This document shows, one piece after another, positions 26,747-39,176 of a stretch of 64,000 bases of DNA. A program made the translations under genes and the position numbers. Source of the stretch: Gallionella sp. (GTDB lineage: Bacteria > Pseudomonadota > Gammaproteobacteria > Burkholderiales > Gallionellaceae); NCBI GenBank assembly GCA_003153155.1, contig PLWV01000027.1, positions 1-64,000 of the forward strand. Reading direction: 5' to 3'. Below the pieces are notes generated by a model. The model made no database searches, was not told where the DNA came from, and was given only the letters and a program-made list of their open reading frames with translations. Position 1 is the stretch's first letter, and each line of letters opens with the position of its first letter.

Positions 26747-27559
26747 TCAAGAGAGCGGCGCACTCTTGGCCAGCATGATAACCCAGTCGAACGGCCTCAA
26801 TATCGGACGATGGCGAAACATGTCATATTGCGCGCTTTCCAGTTTGTCGAGGATGCGCAATCCACCGGCGATAATCATGCGCATCTCCAGCCCGATACGT
26901 CCGGTAAGTATGCTGCCCAATGGTTTTCCCGAAATCATCATGGCACGCGCGCGATCCACCTGGAACTGCATCAGCTTGCGCCACGCATCATCGGTGATGC
27001 CTTGCGCGATCTGCGCTTCGCTCACGCCGTATTGCGCGAGTTCATCCAGCGGCAGATAGATGCGCCCGATGGCGTAATCCTTGGCGACATCCTGCCAGAA
27101 ATTGATGATTTGCAAGCTGGTGCAGATGGCGTCCGAGTAAGCGATGTTGACCGGTGTGGCTTCCCCATAAAGATGCAGCAGCAAGTTACCGACCGGATTG
27201 GCGGAACGGCGGCAGTAGTCGAGCAGATCGGCAAAATCGTTATAGCGTTTTTTCACCACGTCTTGCGAGAACGCATCGAGCAAATCATGGAAAGGCTGCA
27301 TCGGCAGTCTGTGTTGCCGTATCTCTGCGCCGAGGTTGATGAACAGCGGCGTGAGCGGTGTCTGATCGTCAGCGATACGCCCCAACTCGGCGCGAAATTC
27401 ATCCAGTCGTTGCAGACGATCCTGGTCAGGCAAATCGCCTTCATCGGCGATGTCATCCGCCGCGCGCGCAAAGTGGTAGATCGCTGAGACCGGCTTGCGC
27501 AACCGCTTGGGCATCAGGATGGAGGCTACCGGAAAATTCTCGTAGTGATCGACCGACAT
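26747..27559 (-). CDS. hpnC: Hydroxysqualene synthase HpnC (270 aa)
   Basis: Converts presqualene diphosphate to hydroxysqualene. Squalene/phytoene synthase fold with Asp-rich motifs ARAADDIADEGD (about residues 31-42) and FWQDVAKDYAIGRIYLP (about 156-172). MSVDHYENFPVASILMPKRL is the usual HpnC N-terminus. First gene of the leftward hpnC-hpnD-hpnE set. No hopanoid cyclase (shc/hpnF) is in the window. Confidence 0.93.
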   Translation of the reverse strand: MSVDHYENFPVASILMPKRLRKPVSAIYHFARAADDIADEGDLPDQDRLQRLDEFRAELGRIADDQTPLTPLFINLGAEIRQHRLPMQPFHDLLDAFSQDVVKKRYNDFADLLDYCRRSANPVGNLLLHLYGEATPVNIAYSDAICTSLQIINFWQDVAKDYAIGRIYLPLDELAQYGVSEAQIAQGITDDAWRKLMQFQVDRARAMMISGKPLGSILTGRIGLEMRMIIAGGLRILDKLESAQYDMFRHRPILRPFDWVIMLAKSAPLS

Positions 27560-27567
27560 GTTTGCAA

Positions 27568-27697
27568 TCAGGTCGCTTGAAAACGTCGCGAGCGAAGACA
27601 GAACGCGGCGCGAAAGGGCGAAGAAGCGGAGTTTACATAGAGGTAAATGAGCATTCTGAGTTCTTGAGCAACAAAGTTATGTCGAGCGCAGCAGTTT

Positions 27698-27700
<3 letters not shown>
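27568..27700 (+). repeat. Dispersed intergenic repeat, copy 1
   Basis: AACGTCGCGAGCGAAGACAG followed by GCGCGAAAGGGCGAAGAAG, and further on TTGAGCAACAAAGTTATGTC. All parts recur in the opposite orientation at 46024-46255. The repeat fills the hpnC-prmB gap and overlaps the last bases of prmB. Confidence 0.65.
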
Positions 27701-30127
<2,427 letters not shown>

Positions 30128-30131
<4 letters not shown>

Positions 30132-31291
30132 TTAGGTTCATTCAGATTAAGCTTGATGCCGGCGAAATCGGCGTTTGGCGTCGAACTTTTTTGAGCGGCC
30201 TGGTTGAATGCCGGCACTTTTTGGGTGTCGGTGCGATCCGAGAAATCAACCAATGAGGACAAGTTGCTTGCCGAATCCGCGTTGCGCAACGCTTCTTCTT
30301 TGGTGATTTGTCCCTTCTTGAATAGTTGGTAGAGGGCTTGCTCGAAGGTTTGCGAACCGGCGGAAACGCTCTTCTCAATGGAGTCGCGAATCTTATCGAG
30401 TTCATCGTTCTTGATCTGCTCGGCTATCAGCGAAGTGTTCAGCAGAATTTCCACGGCGGGCATTTGCTTGCCATGCACGCTGCGCACCAGGCGTTGCGAA
30501 ATCACCGCGCGCAGGCACATCGACAAGTCGGCCAAAACGCCCCTGCGCGAATCGTAAGGGAAAAAATTCACAATACGGTTCAGCGCGTGATAACTGTTGT
30601 TGGCGTGCAAGGTAGTCATGCACAAATGTCCGGTCTGCGCGAAGATCAGCGCGTGCTTGAGTGTATCGCGATCACGCACTTCACCTATCATCAGCACATC
30701 CGGCGCTTCGCGCATTCCGCTGAATAACGCGCTTTCATAGGTGAGCGTATCGGTGCCGATTTCGCGCTGATTCACGATGGATTTGTTGTGGTTGAAAATG
30801 TATTCGATGGGATCTTCGATGGTCAGAATATGGCCGCTCGTTGTGTTGTTGCGATGCTCGATCATGGAGGCGAGGGTGGTGGATTTTCCGGAGCCGGTCG
30901 CGCCGACCACCAGCACCAAACCACGCTTTTCCATGACCAGCTCTTTTAGTATGCCGGGCAGGTTAAGGTCTTCCGCGCTTCCTATCTTGGCTTTGATATG
31001 GCGTACCACGATGGCGATGTTGCCGCGCTGGCGGAAAACGTTGACGCGGAAATTGCCGATGCCTTCGGCACGGAAAGAGAAATTCAACTCCAGATAGGAT
31101 TCGAATTCGGTGATCTGCTCTGCGGACATCATCTCATAGGCGATGCGCTTGACGACGTCGGCATCCAGAGCCTGTGCGTTGACCGGCATGGCAATGCCGT
31201 CGATTTTGATGTTGACCGGCGCACCGACCGAGAAGAACAAGTCGGAAGCCTGTTTGCTGGCAGCGAGTTGCAGTAATGGTGTGATGATCAT
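30128..31291 (-). CDS. pilU: Twitching motility ATPase PilU (387 aa)
   Basis: Hexameric secretion-type ATPase assisting type IV pilus retraction. Walker A is GATGSGKSTT, followed by the Asp box TIEDPIEYIF, Walker B GEVRDRDTL and the His box TGHLCMTTLHANN. The HANNSY and SQRLVRSVHGKQ motifs favour PilU over PilT, and the C-terminus is longer than PilT. I chose ATG 31291 (MIITPLLQLAAS), preceded by GAAAGGAGAAAG-like sequence; the frame is open to 31330 through repeat DNA. Works with PilW (5152-5916) and pilus genes outside the window. Confidence 0.93.
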
Positions 31292-31315
31292 GCTTTCTCC
31301 TTTTTGAAACGGCGT

Positions 31316-31385
31316 AGGGGCGTATGGCAATACGCCCTAACGTCACGGCGGTAATGGCAAGGGCGTAATGCCTTACGCCCCTACG
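31316..31385 (+). repeat. Inverted repeat between dapD and pilU
   Basis: GTAGGGGCGTATGGCAATAC pairs with GTAATGCCTTACGCCCCTAC across about 30 bp. It is a typical extragenic palindrome that could end the dapD transcript or shield pilU. Confidence 0.75.
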
Positions 31386-31388
31386 GTA

Positions 31389-32210
31389 TCAAATGCCTCT
31401 CAACAATTCGTTGATACCCACTTTGGATAAGGTCTTGGCATCCACTTTCTTCACGATCACCGCGCAGTACAAACTGTAGCTGCCGTCCTTGGAAGGCAGG
31501 CTGCCACTAACAACCACGGAACCGGATGGTACTCGACCATAGTGAACCTCGCCAGTTTCGCGGTCGTAGATCTTGGTGCTTTGGCCGATGAACACGCCCA
31601 TCGAGATCACCACGTTGTCTTCCAGGATCACGCCTTCCACGATTTCCGAGCGCGCTCCGACGAAGCAGTTGTCGCCGATGATAGTCGGGTTGGCTTGTAT
31701 CGGTTCGAGCACGCCGCCGATACCGACGCCGCCGCTCAAATGCACATTCTTGCCGATCTGTGCGCAGGAGCCGACCGTCGCCCAGGTGTCCACCATCGTG
31801 CCTTCATCGACATACGCGCCGATGTTCACATAGGATGGCATCAGTATTACGTTTTGGGCGATGAACGCGCCTTTGCGCGCCGCAGCCGGAGGCACCACGC
31901 GGAAGCCGCCTTCGCGGAAATCGCGACTGTTGTAGTCGGCAAACTTGGAAGGAACCTTGTCGTAATAGTTGGTGAACCCGCCCTTGATAAAGGTGTTGTC
32001 TTCCAGTCGGAACGACAGCAGCACGGCCTTTTTCAGCCATTGGTGAGTTACCCACTGGCCGTCGATTTTTTCCGCGACGCGCAGCTTGCCCTGGTCGAGT
32101 TGGGTGATGACGCTATCGACCGCTTCTTTGAGCTGCGCATCGGCATTGCGCGGAGTGATATCGGCGCGGCGTTCAAAACCTTGTTCGATGATTTGTTGCA
32201 ATTGATCCAT
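31389..32210 (-). CDS. dapD: Tetrahydrodipicolinate N-succinyltransferase (273 aa)
   Basis: Adds succinate to tetrahydrodipicolinate on the lysine/meso-DAP route. A left-handed beta-helix of hexapeptide repeats is visible from about residue 110 ([20 protein letters not shown] and [20 protein letters not shown]), with [20 protein letters not shown] after it. I chose ATG 32210 ([15 protein letters not shown]), the normal DapD start; the frame extends to 32288 through non-coding sequence. Confidence 0.96.
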   Translation of the reverse strand: MDQLQQIIEQGFERRADITPRNADAQLKEAVDSVITQLDQGKLRVAEKIDGQWVTHQWLKKAVLLSFRLEDNTFIKGGFTNYYDKVPSKFADYNSRDFREGGFRVVPPAAARKGAFIAQNVILMPSYVNIGAYVDEGTMVDTWATVGSCAQIGKNVHLSGGVGIGGVLEPIQANPTIIGDNCFVGARSEIVEGVILEDNVVISMGVFIGQSTKIYDRETGEVHYGRVPSGSVVVSGSLPSKDGSYSLYCAVIVKKVDAKTLSKVGINELLRGI

Positions 32211-32240
32211 GGTGTTTTCCAGTTTAATGAAAGTTGGTAG

Positions 32241-32322
32241 ACGTAAGACGTAAGTAAATAACAAAACCTGCATAGCGGACAAAACCAACTAATAACTTAC
32301 GTCTTAAGTCTTACGTCTAAAT
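32241..32322 (+). repeat. Inverted repeat between dapC and dapD
   Basis: TAGACGTAAGACGTAAGTAA on the left pairs with TTACGTCTTAAGTCTTACGT on the right, about 40 bp apart. It overlaps the last codon of dapC (ends 32317). It may form a terminator-like or mobile hairpin. Confidence 0.7.
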
Positions 32323-33504
32323 TTTACGACTGAATTCAGCTATGCGCTGCGCGGCTTCTACGGTCTCTTCAGTGCTTGCAACCAGAGCCAGGCGCACAAA
32401 ATTTTCACCGGGGTTCACACCATCCGCGCTGCGCGCAAGATAGCTGCCCGGCAATACAGTCACATTATAGTCGCGATATAAACCCTGCGCGAAGGCGGTG
32501 TCGGCAATCGGTGTGCGTATCCACAGATAAAAGCCGGCATCCGGCATCGTGACCGGCAGCACCGGTTTCAGTATCTCAACCATCTTGGCGAATTTCTCCG
32601 CATACAAGCGGCGGTTTTCCACAACGTGCGTTTCATCATTCCATGCGGCGATGCTGGCGGCCTGTATCGCCGGGTTCATCGCAGAGCCGTGGTAGGTGCG
32701 GTACAGCGCAAATTTTTCGATCGCCTTGGCATCGCCCGCGACAAAGCCGGAGCGCATGCCGGGCACGTTGGAACGTTTCGACAAGCTGGAGAACATGACC
32801 AGATTTTTATAGTCGCTGCGGCCAAGACGATGAGCGGCTTGCAGCGCGCCTAATGGTTTTTCAGAAAAGTAAATCTCGGAATAGCATTCATCCGAGGCGA
32901 TCACAAAACCGTGGCGGTCTGACATCTCGAACAACGTTTCCCATTCTGCCAGCGGCATCACGCGCCCGGCCGGATTGCCGGGTGTACATACATAAATAAG
33001 CTGGGTGCGTTGCCAAATGTATTCCGGTAATTGCGAAAAATTCAACGCATAATTGTCTTCCGGCAAAGTGTTGAGGAAGCTGGGCGTGGCTCCCGCCAGG
33101 AATGCCGCGCCTTCGTAAATCTGGTAGAACGGATTGGGGCAGACCACGACGGGATTATTTTTCGTGCGATCGATCACTGCCTGGGCAAAGGCGAACAACG
33201 CTTCGCGGCTGCCGTTCACCGGCAAGACCTGGGTCTTGGCATTGAGTGGGGGAATGCCATAGCGCGCGGCCAACCAGTTGGCTATCGTACTGCGCAGCGC
33301 GTCGCTGCCGGCGGTTGTGGGATAATTCGCCAGCCCGTCAAGATTGTTCGTCAGCGCGTCGCGAATGAATTGCGGAGTGGCGTGTTTCGGTTCGCCGATG
33401 GACAGACTGATGGCACGATAGTCCGGGTTGGGCTGAACTTCGCGAAACAGCGCGGCGAGTTTCTGAAACGGGTAGGGCTGTAGTTTTTGTAAATCCGGGT
33501 TCAT
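32317..33504 (-). CDS. dapC: N-succinyldiaminopimelate aminotransferase (395 aa)
   Basis: PLP-dependent class I/II aminotransferase making N-succinyl-LL-DAP. MNPDLQKLQPYPFQKLAALF is the DapC opening; the PLP Lys is in FSSLSKRSNVPGMRSGF, with the upstream contacts NPAGRV and SDECYSEIYF and the Arg of FVRLALV near the end. It stands upstream of dapD on the same strand, giving dapC-dapD-(pilU-arsC-like)-dapE. Confidence 0.94.
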   Translation of the reverse strand: MNPDLQKLQPYPFQKLAALFREVQPNPDYRAISLSIGEPKHATPQFIRDALTNNLDGLANYPTTAGSDALRSTIANWLAARYGIPPLNAKTQVLPVNGSREALFAFAQAVIDRTKNNPVVVCPNPFYQIYEGAAFLAGATPSFLNTLPEDNYALNFSQLPEYIWQRTQLIYVCTPGNPAGRVMPLAEWETLFEMSDRHGFVIASDECYSEIYFSEKPLGALQAAHRLGRSDYKNLVMFSSLSKRSNVPGMRSGFVAGDAKAIEKFALYRTYHGSAMNPAIQAASIAAWNDETHVVENRRLYAEKFAKMVEILKPVLPVTMPDAGFYLWIRTPIADTAFAQGLYRDYNVTVLPGSYLARSADGVNPGENFVRLALVASTEETVEAAQRIAEFSRKI

Positions 33505-33556
33505 TTGCTATCTCAATGGCGCGCGAAAATCAGCGCGCATTATACGGGCCGAGCCA

Positions 33557-34441
33557 GTGTCATCAAAACAAAATGTGTTGCCAGTTGCCGGAATCCTGAG
33601 CGGCGCGCTGGTGTGGGGGCTGATCTGGTATCCCTACCGGGTGTTGCAGGAAACCGGCGTGAGCGGCCCGCTGGCGACGCTGATCACCTATTCGCTGGCG
33701 ATGCTGTGCGGTGCGTTCATGCTGCCGCGCGTGTGGCGCGAATTGCCCCGTGCCGGCTGGTGGGCAGTCGCGCTGGTGTTGAGCGCGGGCTGGTCGAATT
33801 TGGGCTATGTGCTGGCGATTTTGCACGGCGAAGTGATGCGCGTGTTGTTGCTGTTCTATCTCGCGCCGCTATGGACGATTTTGTTTTCCTATTGGCTGCT
33901 GGGTGAGCGGCTCAATCGCTACGGCTATTTAGTCATGGTGCTGTCCTTCAGCGGTGCAGCCATCATGTTGTGGGAGCCGCAACGCGGCTTGCCGCTGCCA
34001 CAAAATATTTCTGAGTGGATAGGGTTATCGGCGGGCATGAGTTTCGCGCTTTCCAATGTGGTATCACGGCGTGCCGCGTATTTGAGTGTAGAGGCGAAGT
34101 CTTACAGCGTGTTGTTAGGCACAGCTTTATTGACCGCACCGTTGCTGTGGTGGCAAGGCGGAATGCCGGCTCAACTGTCGGCGATGGATGCGCAATCCTG
34201 GCTGATACTTGGGTTGCTCGGTATCGCGCTGTGTGCTATCAGTTTTGCCGTGCAATATGGGGTCACCCATTTGCTGTCCAACCGCGCCATGCTGTTGTTT
34301 ATGTTCGAGCTGGTGGTCGCTGCGATTTCATCATATTTCCTCGCCAATGAAGCGATGCAACTGCGTGACTGGTTAGGCGCGTTGCTCATCGTCTCCGCCA
34401 GTTTGCTATCGGGGAAATTGTATGCGGTATCAAAAACGTAA
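33557..34441 (+). CDS. EamA/DMT family permease (294 aa)
   Basis: Ten hydrophobic segments in two repeated halves, the layout of the drug/metabolite transporter superfamily (two EamA domains). The first half starts VLPVAGILSGALVWGLIWYP and the second near ISEWIGLSAGMSFALSNVVS. GTG 33557 is the start; it diverges from dapC with a 52 bp gap. The substrate cannot be told from sequence. Confidence 0.85.
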   Translation: MSSKQNVLPVAGILSGALVWGLIWYPYRVLQETGVSGPLATLITYSLAMLCGAFMLPRVWRELPRAGWWAVALVLSAGWSNLGYVLAILHGEVMRVLLLFYLAPLWTILFSYWLLGERLNRYGYLVMVLSFSGAAIMLWEPQRGLPLPQNISEWIGLSAGMSFALSNVVSRRAAYLSVEAKSYSVLLGTALLTAPLLWWQGGMPAQLSAMDAQSWLILGLLGIALCAISFAVQYGVTHLLSNRAMLLFMFELVVAAISSYFLANEAMQLRDWLGALLIVSASLLSGKLYAVSKT

Positions 34442-34585
34442 GGACATGGCGCGCCTTGTCCCTATTAGGAATATAGGAATATAGCACGATAATTTTTATC
34501 CGAATACCAGCGGTATTCTGTAATATACTGCGTGAATCAAATGCAGTGAATTTGACGGGGTACGCGATGCGCTGACTATTTGAAC

Positions 34586-35512
34586 ATGAAAAACATTCCG
34601 ACATCCGCCGAGATCAACAGCCTGTTCGCCAACAGCGACCCGGGCACGGTTTGGACCAAGGCGACCAGCATTCTCGGTCGCATCAACCCCAGTTATGACA
34701 CATCCCTGGTCAAAACCGTTTTTGATGACGTCATGCGCCTGTTCCGCGGCGAATATCCCGGCTACAGTTCTATCAAGACGCTCTACCACGACCTGTCCCA
34801 CACGCTGGACGTTTTCCTGTGCGGCGTGAGGCTGATGCATGGCGTACATATTTCCGGCACCCATCTGACCGACGAAGAAATGACGCTGATCATGATCGCC
34901 GCTCTGATGCACGATATCGGCTATTCACAACTGGACGGCGAGGAAGGCGGTACCGGCGCCCAATACACGCAGACCCATGTCAAACGCGGTATAGCATTCA
35001 TGAGGAGCTACCTCGTCGCACGGCATCTTCCTTTGAATTTTGCGACTTCGCTGGAGTTCATGATCAGCGGTACCGATCCCGCCCTGAAGTTCTCCCAGAT
35101 TGATTTTCCCGATGAGCGCACCCGCCTGCTCGGGCAAATTGTTGCCACCGCCGACCTGACCGGACAAATGGCTGACCGCACCTATCTGGAAAAACTGCTG
35201 TTCCTGTATTTGGAGTTCAAGGAAGCACGTTTCGGAAATTACCAGAGCGTGTACGATCTGCTGCGCCAGACCAAATCATTTTACGCAATTACCCGGGAAA
35301 AGCTCGAGGGTGCGTTTGGTGGCATGTACGCTAACCTGAGCTTTCACTTCAAAGACGTGATGGGTGTCGAGAACAATTACTATCTGGAGTCGATTGAAAA
35401 AAACATCGCCTACCTGTCGAAAGTGATCGCGCTCAACGAGGCGGAATATCTTTCCATGCTCAAGCGCGGCGGAATCGCGGAAAAATCCCAAACCATAGTT
35501 GTGCCGGACTGA
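34586..35512 (+). CDS. HD-domain phosphohydrolase, cyclic nucleotide phosphodiesterase-like (308 aa)
   Basis: Soluble protein with metal-binding HD motifs laid out as in class I cyclic nucleotide phosphodiesterases: TLYHDLSHTLDVF (about residues 67-79), then AALMHDIGYSQ (about 107-117) and a later Asp in VATADLTGQM (about 190). The spacing suggests a divalent-metal hydrolase acting on cyclic nucleotides, but the substrate is inference. ATG 34586 is chosen over TTG 34580. It stands alone, with no operon partner. Confidence 0.75.
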   Translation: MKNIPTSAEINSLFANSDPGTVWTKATSILGRINPSYDTSLVKTVFDDVMRLFRGEYPGYSSIKTLYHDLSHTLDVFLCGVRLMHGVHISGTHLTDEEMTLIMIAALMHDIGYSQLDGEEGGTGAQYTQTHVKRGIAFMRSYLVARHLPLNFATSLEFMISGTDPALKFSQIDFPDERTRLLGQIVATADLTGQMADRTYLEKLLFLYLEFKEARFGNYQSVYDLLRQTKSFYAITREKLEGAFGGMYANLSFHFKDVMGVENNYYLESIEKNIAYLSKVIALNEAEYLSMLKRGGIAEKSQTIVVPD

Positions 35513-35591
35513 ACCGTTCCAGATTCCTGCGGCAAACCCGCCGGCCCTGGCAAACCGGATTAGTTCATGCACCAGAATTGGTGCCACCCAA

Positions 35592-36641
35592 TTACGCCAC
35601 TGTCACCGCTTTATCCAGATACACATCCTGAATCGCATTGAGCAGGGCAACCCCGTCCTGCATCGGTTTCTGAAACGCCTTGCGTCCGGAGATCAGCCCC
35701 ATGCCGCCGGCGCGTTTGTTGATCACCGCCGTACGCACCGCCTGTTGCAAGTCATTCTTGCCCGACTCGCCGCCGGAATTGATCAGGCCCGCGCGCCCCA
35801 TATAGCAGTTCGCCACCTGGTAGCGCACCAGATCGATCGGGTGGTCTGTGGTCAGTTCGCTGTATACCTTGGGGTGGGTCTTGCCGAACTTGATGGCGTT
35901 GTAGCCGCCGTTGTTTTCGGCCATTTTCTGCTTCACGATGTCGGCGTTGATGGTGGCGGCGAGGTGATTGGCCTGCCCGGTCAGATCGGCGGCAACGTGG
36001 TAGTCCTTGTCGGCAGTCTTGAAAGCCGGATTGCGCAAGTAAGCCCACAAGAAAGTAGCCATGCCCAGTTCATGCGCGTGCTCGAACGCTTCGGAGACTT
36101 CCTGGATTTGCCTGCGCGAATGCTCGGAGCCATAGAATATCGTCGCCCCCACCGCCACCGCACCCATATCGAACGCTTGATCCACGCTGGCAAATATCGT
36201 CTGGTCGTAGATATTGGGATAGGTCAGCATTTCGTTGTGGTTGATTTTGACGATGAACGGGATCTTGTGCGCGTAGCGGCGCGCCACCGAACCCAGCACG
36301 CCGAGCGTCGAGGCCACGCCGTTGCAGCCGCCCTCGATGGCGAGTTTGACGATATTCTCCGGATCGAAATAAATCGGGTTGGGTGCGAACGATGCGCCAG
36401 CGGAATGTTCCACGCCCTGATCCACCGGCAACAGCGAAAGATAACCGCTGTTCGCCAGACGACCATGACCATAAAAGGCTTGCAGGCTGCGCAGCACGCC
36501 AGGCTTGCGGTCTTTCATCGCCACCACGCGATCCACATAATCCGGCCCCGGTAAATGCAGCGATTCTTTGGGAATCCCGGTACAACGATACTTCAACAAA
36601 TGTTCTGCTTCATCACCCAGTAATTGCACGATGTTCGTCAT
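35592..36641 (-). CDS. fbaB: Fructose-bisphosphate aldolase, class I (349 aa)
   Basis: Schiff-base aldolase of the bacterial/archaeal DhnA type. The catalytic Lys is expected in [25 protein letters not shown] near the C-terminal third binds phosphate, and [14 protein letters not shown] and [14 protein letters not shown] fit the family. Cleaves or forms fructose 1,6-bisphosphate in glycolysis, gluconeogenesis or the Calvin cycle. Single gene with its own ribosome site; divergent from purT. Confidence 0.92.
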   Translation of the reverse strand: MTNIVQLLGDEAEHLLKYRCTGIPKESLHLPGPDYVDRVVAMKDRKPGVLRSLQAFYGHGRLANSGYLSLLPVDQGVEHSAGASFAPNPIYFDPENIVKLAIEGGCNGVASTLGVLGSVARRYAHKIPFIVKINHNEMLTYPNIYDQTIFASVDQAFDMGAVAVGATIFYGSEHSRRQIQEVSEAFEHAHELGMATFLWAYLRNPAFKTADKDYHVAADLTGQANHLAATINADIVKQKMAENNGGYNAIKFGKTHPKVYSELTTDHPIDLVRYQVANCYMGRAGLINSGGESGKNDLQQAVRTAVINKRAGGMGLISGRKAFQKPMQDGVALLNAIQDVYLDKAVTVA

Positions 36642-36755
36642 GATCTCGCTCCTTGTGGTTAAGTATACCGGTACATATTACTCCCGTTGCCGCACATGCC
36701 ATAGCATCTCCGTGTGTATAATTTCGCGCAGACTATATCAACAAAATCACACAGC

Positions 36756-37976
36756 ATGAACATTCAAGCCAACCCGCTCACCATCGGTACGCCGCTCACA
36801 CCTTCCGCGATCCGCGTCATGTTGTTGGGCAGCGGCGAACTGGGCAAGGAAGTCATCATCGCGCTGCAACGCCTCGGTGTGGAAACCATCGCGGTGGATC
36901 GTTACGCCAACGCGCCCGGACACCAGGTCGCGCATCGCGCCCACGTCATCAACATGGCGGACAGTGCGCAACTGCGCGCGCTGATCGAGCAGGAAAAACC
37001 GCACCTGATCGTGCCGGAGATCGAGGCTATTGCCACCGGCATGCTGGAGCAGATCGAGCGCGAGGGGCTGGCGCGCGTCATCCCCACCGCGCGTGCCGCA
37101 CGCCTGACCATGAACCGCGAAGGCATACGCCGCCTTGCTGCGGAGACACTGCACTTACCCACTTCGCCATATTGTTTCGCCGATGGCCTGATCGAGATGC
37201 GCGCCGCGATAGACGGCGGCATCGGTTATCCGTGCATCATCAAGCCGGTGATGTCGTCGTCCGGCAAGGGACAATCCAAAGTGGATAGTGCCGCTGAGGT
37301 GGAAGCAGCGTGGAACTATGCCGCCAGCGGCAGCCGTGTGAATCAGGGCAGGGTGATCGTTGAAGGGCTGATCCGTTTCGATTATGAAATAACACAACTC
37401 ACCGTGCGCGCAATCGGCGCGGATGGCAAAACAGAAACGTATTTCTGCGAACCCATCGGCCATCTCCAGGTGCACGGCGATTACGTCGAAAGCTGGCAGC
37501 CGCAAGCCATGTCACCACTGGCCTTGCAGCGCACGCGCGACATTGCAAAAACCGTGACGGACGACCTCGGCGGCTTGGGCATCTTCGGCGTGGAGTTGTT
37601 CGTCAAGGGCAACCAGGTCTGGTTCAGCGAAGTCAGCCCGCGCCCGCACGACACCGGCATGGTGACCATGTGCTCGCAAGTGCAGAACGAATTCGAGTTG
37701 CATGCCCGCGCCATCCTCGGTCTGCCGGTCGATGTCAGCCTGCGCGCGCCCGGCGCGAGCGCGGTGATCTACGGACAGCATGAAGCAAAGGGCATCGCGT
37801 TCAGGGGAGTGGACGAGGCGCTGCGCGTGCCGAACAGCGATGTGCGCCTGTTCGGCAAACCGGAATCCTTCGCGCGCCGCCGCATGGGTGTGGCGCTGGC
37901 GACCGGCAAAGATACCGATGAAGCGCGTGGACGTGCCAAACTGGCGGCCAGCAAAGTGAAGCCAGTCAAACTCTAA
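36756..37976 (+). CDS. purT: Formate-dependent phosphoribosylglycinamide formyltransferase PurT (406 aa)
   Basis: ATP-grasp enzyme of purine synthesis using formate directly to formylate GAR. The N-terminus has [20 protein letters not shown] and [20 protein letters not shown]; the ATP-grasp core has [16 protein letters not shown] and [17 protein letters not shown] [18 protein letters not shown] 36756 begins [20 protein letters not shown]; the frame is open to 36714 without support. Length is standard. Confidence 0.96.
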   Translation: MNIQANPLTIGTPLTPSAIRVMLLGSGELGKEVIIALQRLGVETIAVDRYANAPGHQVAHRAHVINMADSAQLRALIEQEKPHLIVPEIEAIATGMLEQIEREGLARVIPTARAARLTMNREGIRRLAAETLHLPTSPYCFADGLIEMRAAIDGGIGYPCIIKPVMSSSGKGQSKVDSAAEVEAAWNYAASGSRVNQGRVIVEGLIRFDYEITQLTVRAIGADGKTETYFCEPIGHLQVHGDYVESWQPQAMSPLALQRTRDIAKTVTDDLGGLGIFGVELFVKGNQVWFSEVSPRPHDTGMVTMCSQVQNEFELHARAILGLPVDVSLRAPGASAVIYGQHEAKGIAFRGVDEALRVPNSDVRLFGKPESFARRRMGVALATGKDTDEARGRAKLAASKVKPVKL

Positions 37977-37977
37977 C

Positions 37978-38089
37978 GTCATTCCGGCGAAGGCCGGAAT
38001 CCAGACAATTAAAAATATTCACGCAGCGCGTGGACAAAACCGAAATATTTTATAACACCAACTGGATTCCGGCCTACGCCGGAATGACG
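37978..38089 (+). repeat. 112 bp inverted-repeat element after purT (intact copy)
   Basis: CGTCATTCCGGCGAAGGCCG, then GAATCCAG, at the left; CTGGATTCCGGCCTACGCCG, then GAATGACG, at the right; about 57 bp of AT-rich interior. The interior motif CACGCAGCGCGTGGACAAAA is recognisable in the larger copy at 48817-49126, which helps prove that three 60 bp elements were inserted there. The left arm starts directly after the purT stop. Confidence 0.85.
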
Positions 38090-38100
38090 GAAGGAACAAG

Positions 38101-38472
38101 ATGATCACCGGAATACTGCACGCCACTTTTTTAACCACCGACCTGGCCAAGGCACGCGCTTTTTACGAAGGCGTGCTCGGCTTGCAACCTAATCCAAGCC
38201 GCCCGAAGATGAGCTACGACGGCGTGTGGTACGACGTGGCGGATAAGCAGCAAATTCATTTGATGTTGCTACCCAACCCGGAAGCTGGCTTGCAGCGTCC
38301 CGCACATGGCGGACGCGACCGCCACGTCGCGCTGGCGGTGTCCGATATTGCGAAGTTGATAGCGCGACTAGATCAAGCGGGGATCGCTTACACGCTCAGC
38401 CAATCCGGTCGCCGCGCCTTGTTCTGCCGCGATCCGGATGGCAATGCGTTGGAGTTTATAGGGAACGGTTAG
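38101..38472 (+). CDS. VOC (glyoxalase/dioxygenase superfamily) protein (123 aa)
   Basis: Single vicinal-oxygen-chelate domain with two beta-alpha-beta-beta-beta units: HATFLTTDLAKARAFYEGVL at the start and HVALAVSDIAKLIARLDQAG in the middle. Likely metal ligands are His 8, His in DRHVALAV and Glu in GNALEFIG. The reaction is unknown; the family includes glyoxalase I, fosfomycin thiol transferases and extradiol dioxygenases. Confidence 0.82.
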   Translation: MITGILHATFLTTDLAKARAFYEGVLGLQPNPSRPKMSYDGVWYDVADKQQIHLMLLPNPEAGLQRPAHGGRDRHVALAVSDIAKLIARLDQAGIAYTLSQSGRRALFCRDPDGNALEFIGNG

Positions 38473-38491
38473 TGCGGTTCGTTGCCCCATC

Positions 38492-38564
38492 TGTAGCCCG
38501 GATGAAACGCAGCGAAATCCGGGAGCTACATCCTCGAATTTCATTTCATTCCATCCGGGCTACG
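38492..38564 (+). repeat. GTAGCCCGGATG inverted repeat
   Basis: TGTAGCCCGGATGAAACGCA and AAATCCGGGAGC at the left pair with CCATCCGGGCTACG at the right. This extragenic palindrome is common in Proteobacteria. It fills the gap between the VOC gene and the membrane gene on the other strand. Confidence 0.75.
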
Positions 38565-38568
38565 TTTG

Positions 38569-39036
38569 CTAGTTAAAGATTCGTTTGCAGGTGGCTTCGA
38601 AAAGGTAAAACGTCGTGAGGGTGATAGGAATTAGTCCGAATAGCGATACAGAAAATATCCAGTCAAGGGATTTTGTTTTACAGTCGAATTCTTTATCAGC
38701 GGCGCAGACTTCGGACGGTAAAATATTCTCAGCTGATACATTCAGATTCTTTGCAGCAACTCCCGCTATTTTTATTTTTATTAATGCGCCTAACCTTCCT
38801 ATTTCAATATCTTCTCTCTTGTAAAAGACATAACCAAGAATCGTTACGATCCAAACTGCGCCGATGTGCCATGGGCCGAGGCTTGTTGAAACAAGCTGAT
38901 TCAGCAACCAGGCATAAAATGCGACCATAGCAGCCAGTGCTGTCTTCTGGGCATTTGAACGCCGAGCGATCTCAGCCTTTGTTGCTTGAAAGTCTGCAAG
39001 CAGGTAATCGTGCTGTATTTTTTGTTCGTCTGTCAT
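38569..39036 (-). CDS. Membrane protein of unknown function (155 aa)
   Basis: Three hydrophobic segments: residues about 28-46, 54-70 and 128-147, with charged regions between them. The N-terminus MTDEQKIQHDYLLADFQATK is helical and polar. The gene is AT-richer than its neighbours and starts right after the - strand sequence GTTAGCGCCTTTC, which looks like a cassette boundary, but no full attC follows the gene, so I do not call it a cassette. I recognise no family. Confidence 0.7.
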   Translation of the reverse strand: MTDEQKIQHDYLLADFQATKAEIARRSNAQKTALAAMVAFYAWLLNQLVSTSLGPWHIGAVWIVTILGYVFYKREDIEIGRLGALIKIKIAGVAAKNLNVSAENILPSEVCAADKEFDCKTKSLDWIFSVSLFGLIPITLTTFYLFEATCKRIFN

Positions 39037-39176
39037 GAAAGGCGCTAACCTCTATTCTTTGAATTTCTAACGTAGATGGCAAAACGTCATAGATGCTTAT
39101 GCTGGTAAAAATTACCAATCTGACGCATCGCTTTTACCCCTTGTATTTCAAGCATGGCGAGCATCCTAGCACGGCA

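Noticed and set aside
38569..39036. Membrane-protein gene as another integron cassette
   Set aside because: The sequence before its start (GTTAGCGCC) resembles a cassette boundary, and the gene is AT-rich, but no R'' box and hairpin follow its stop; a common GTAGCCCGGATG palindrome is there instead.
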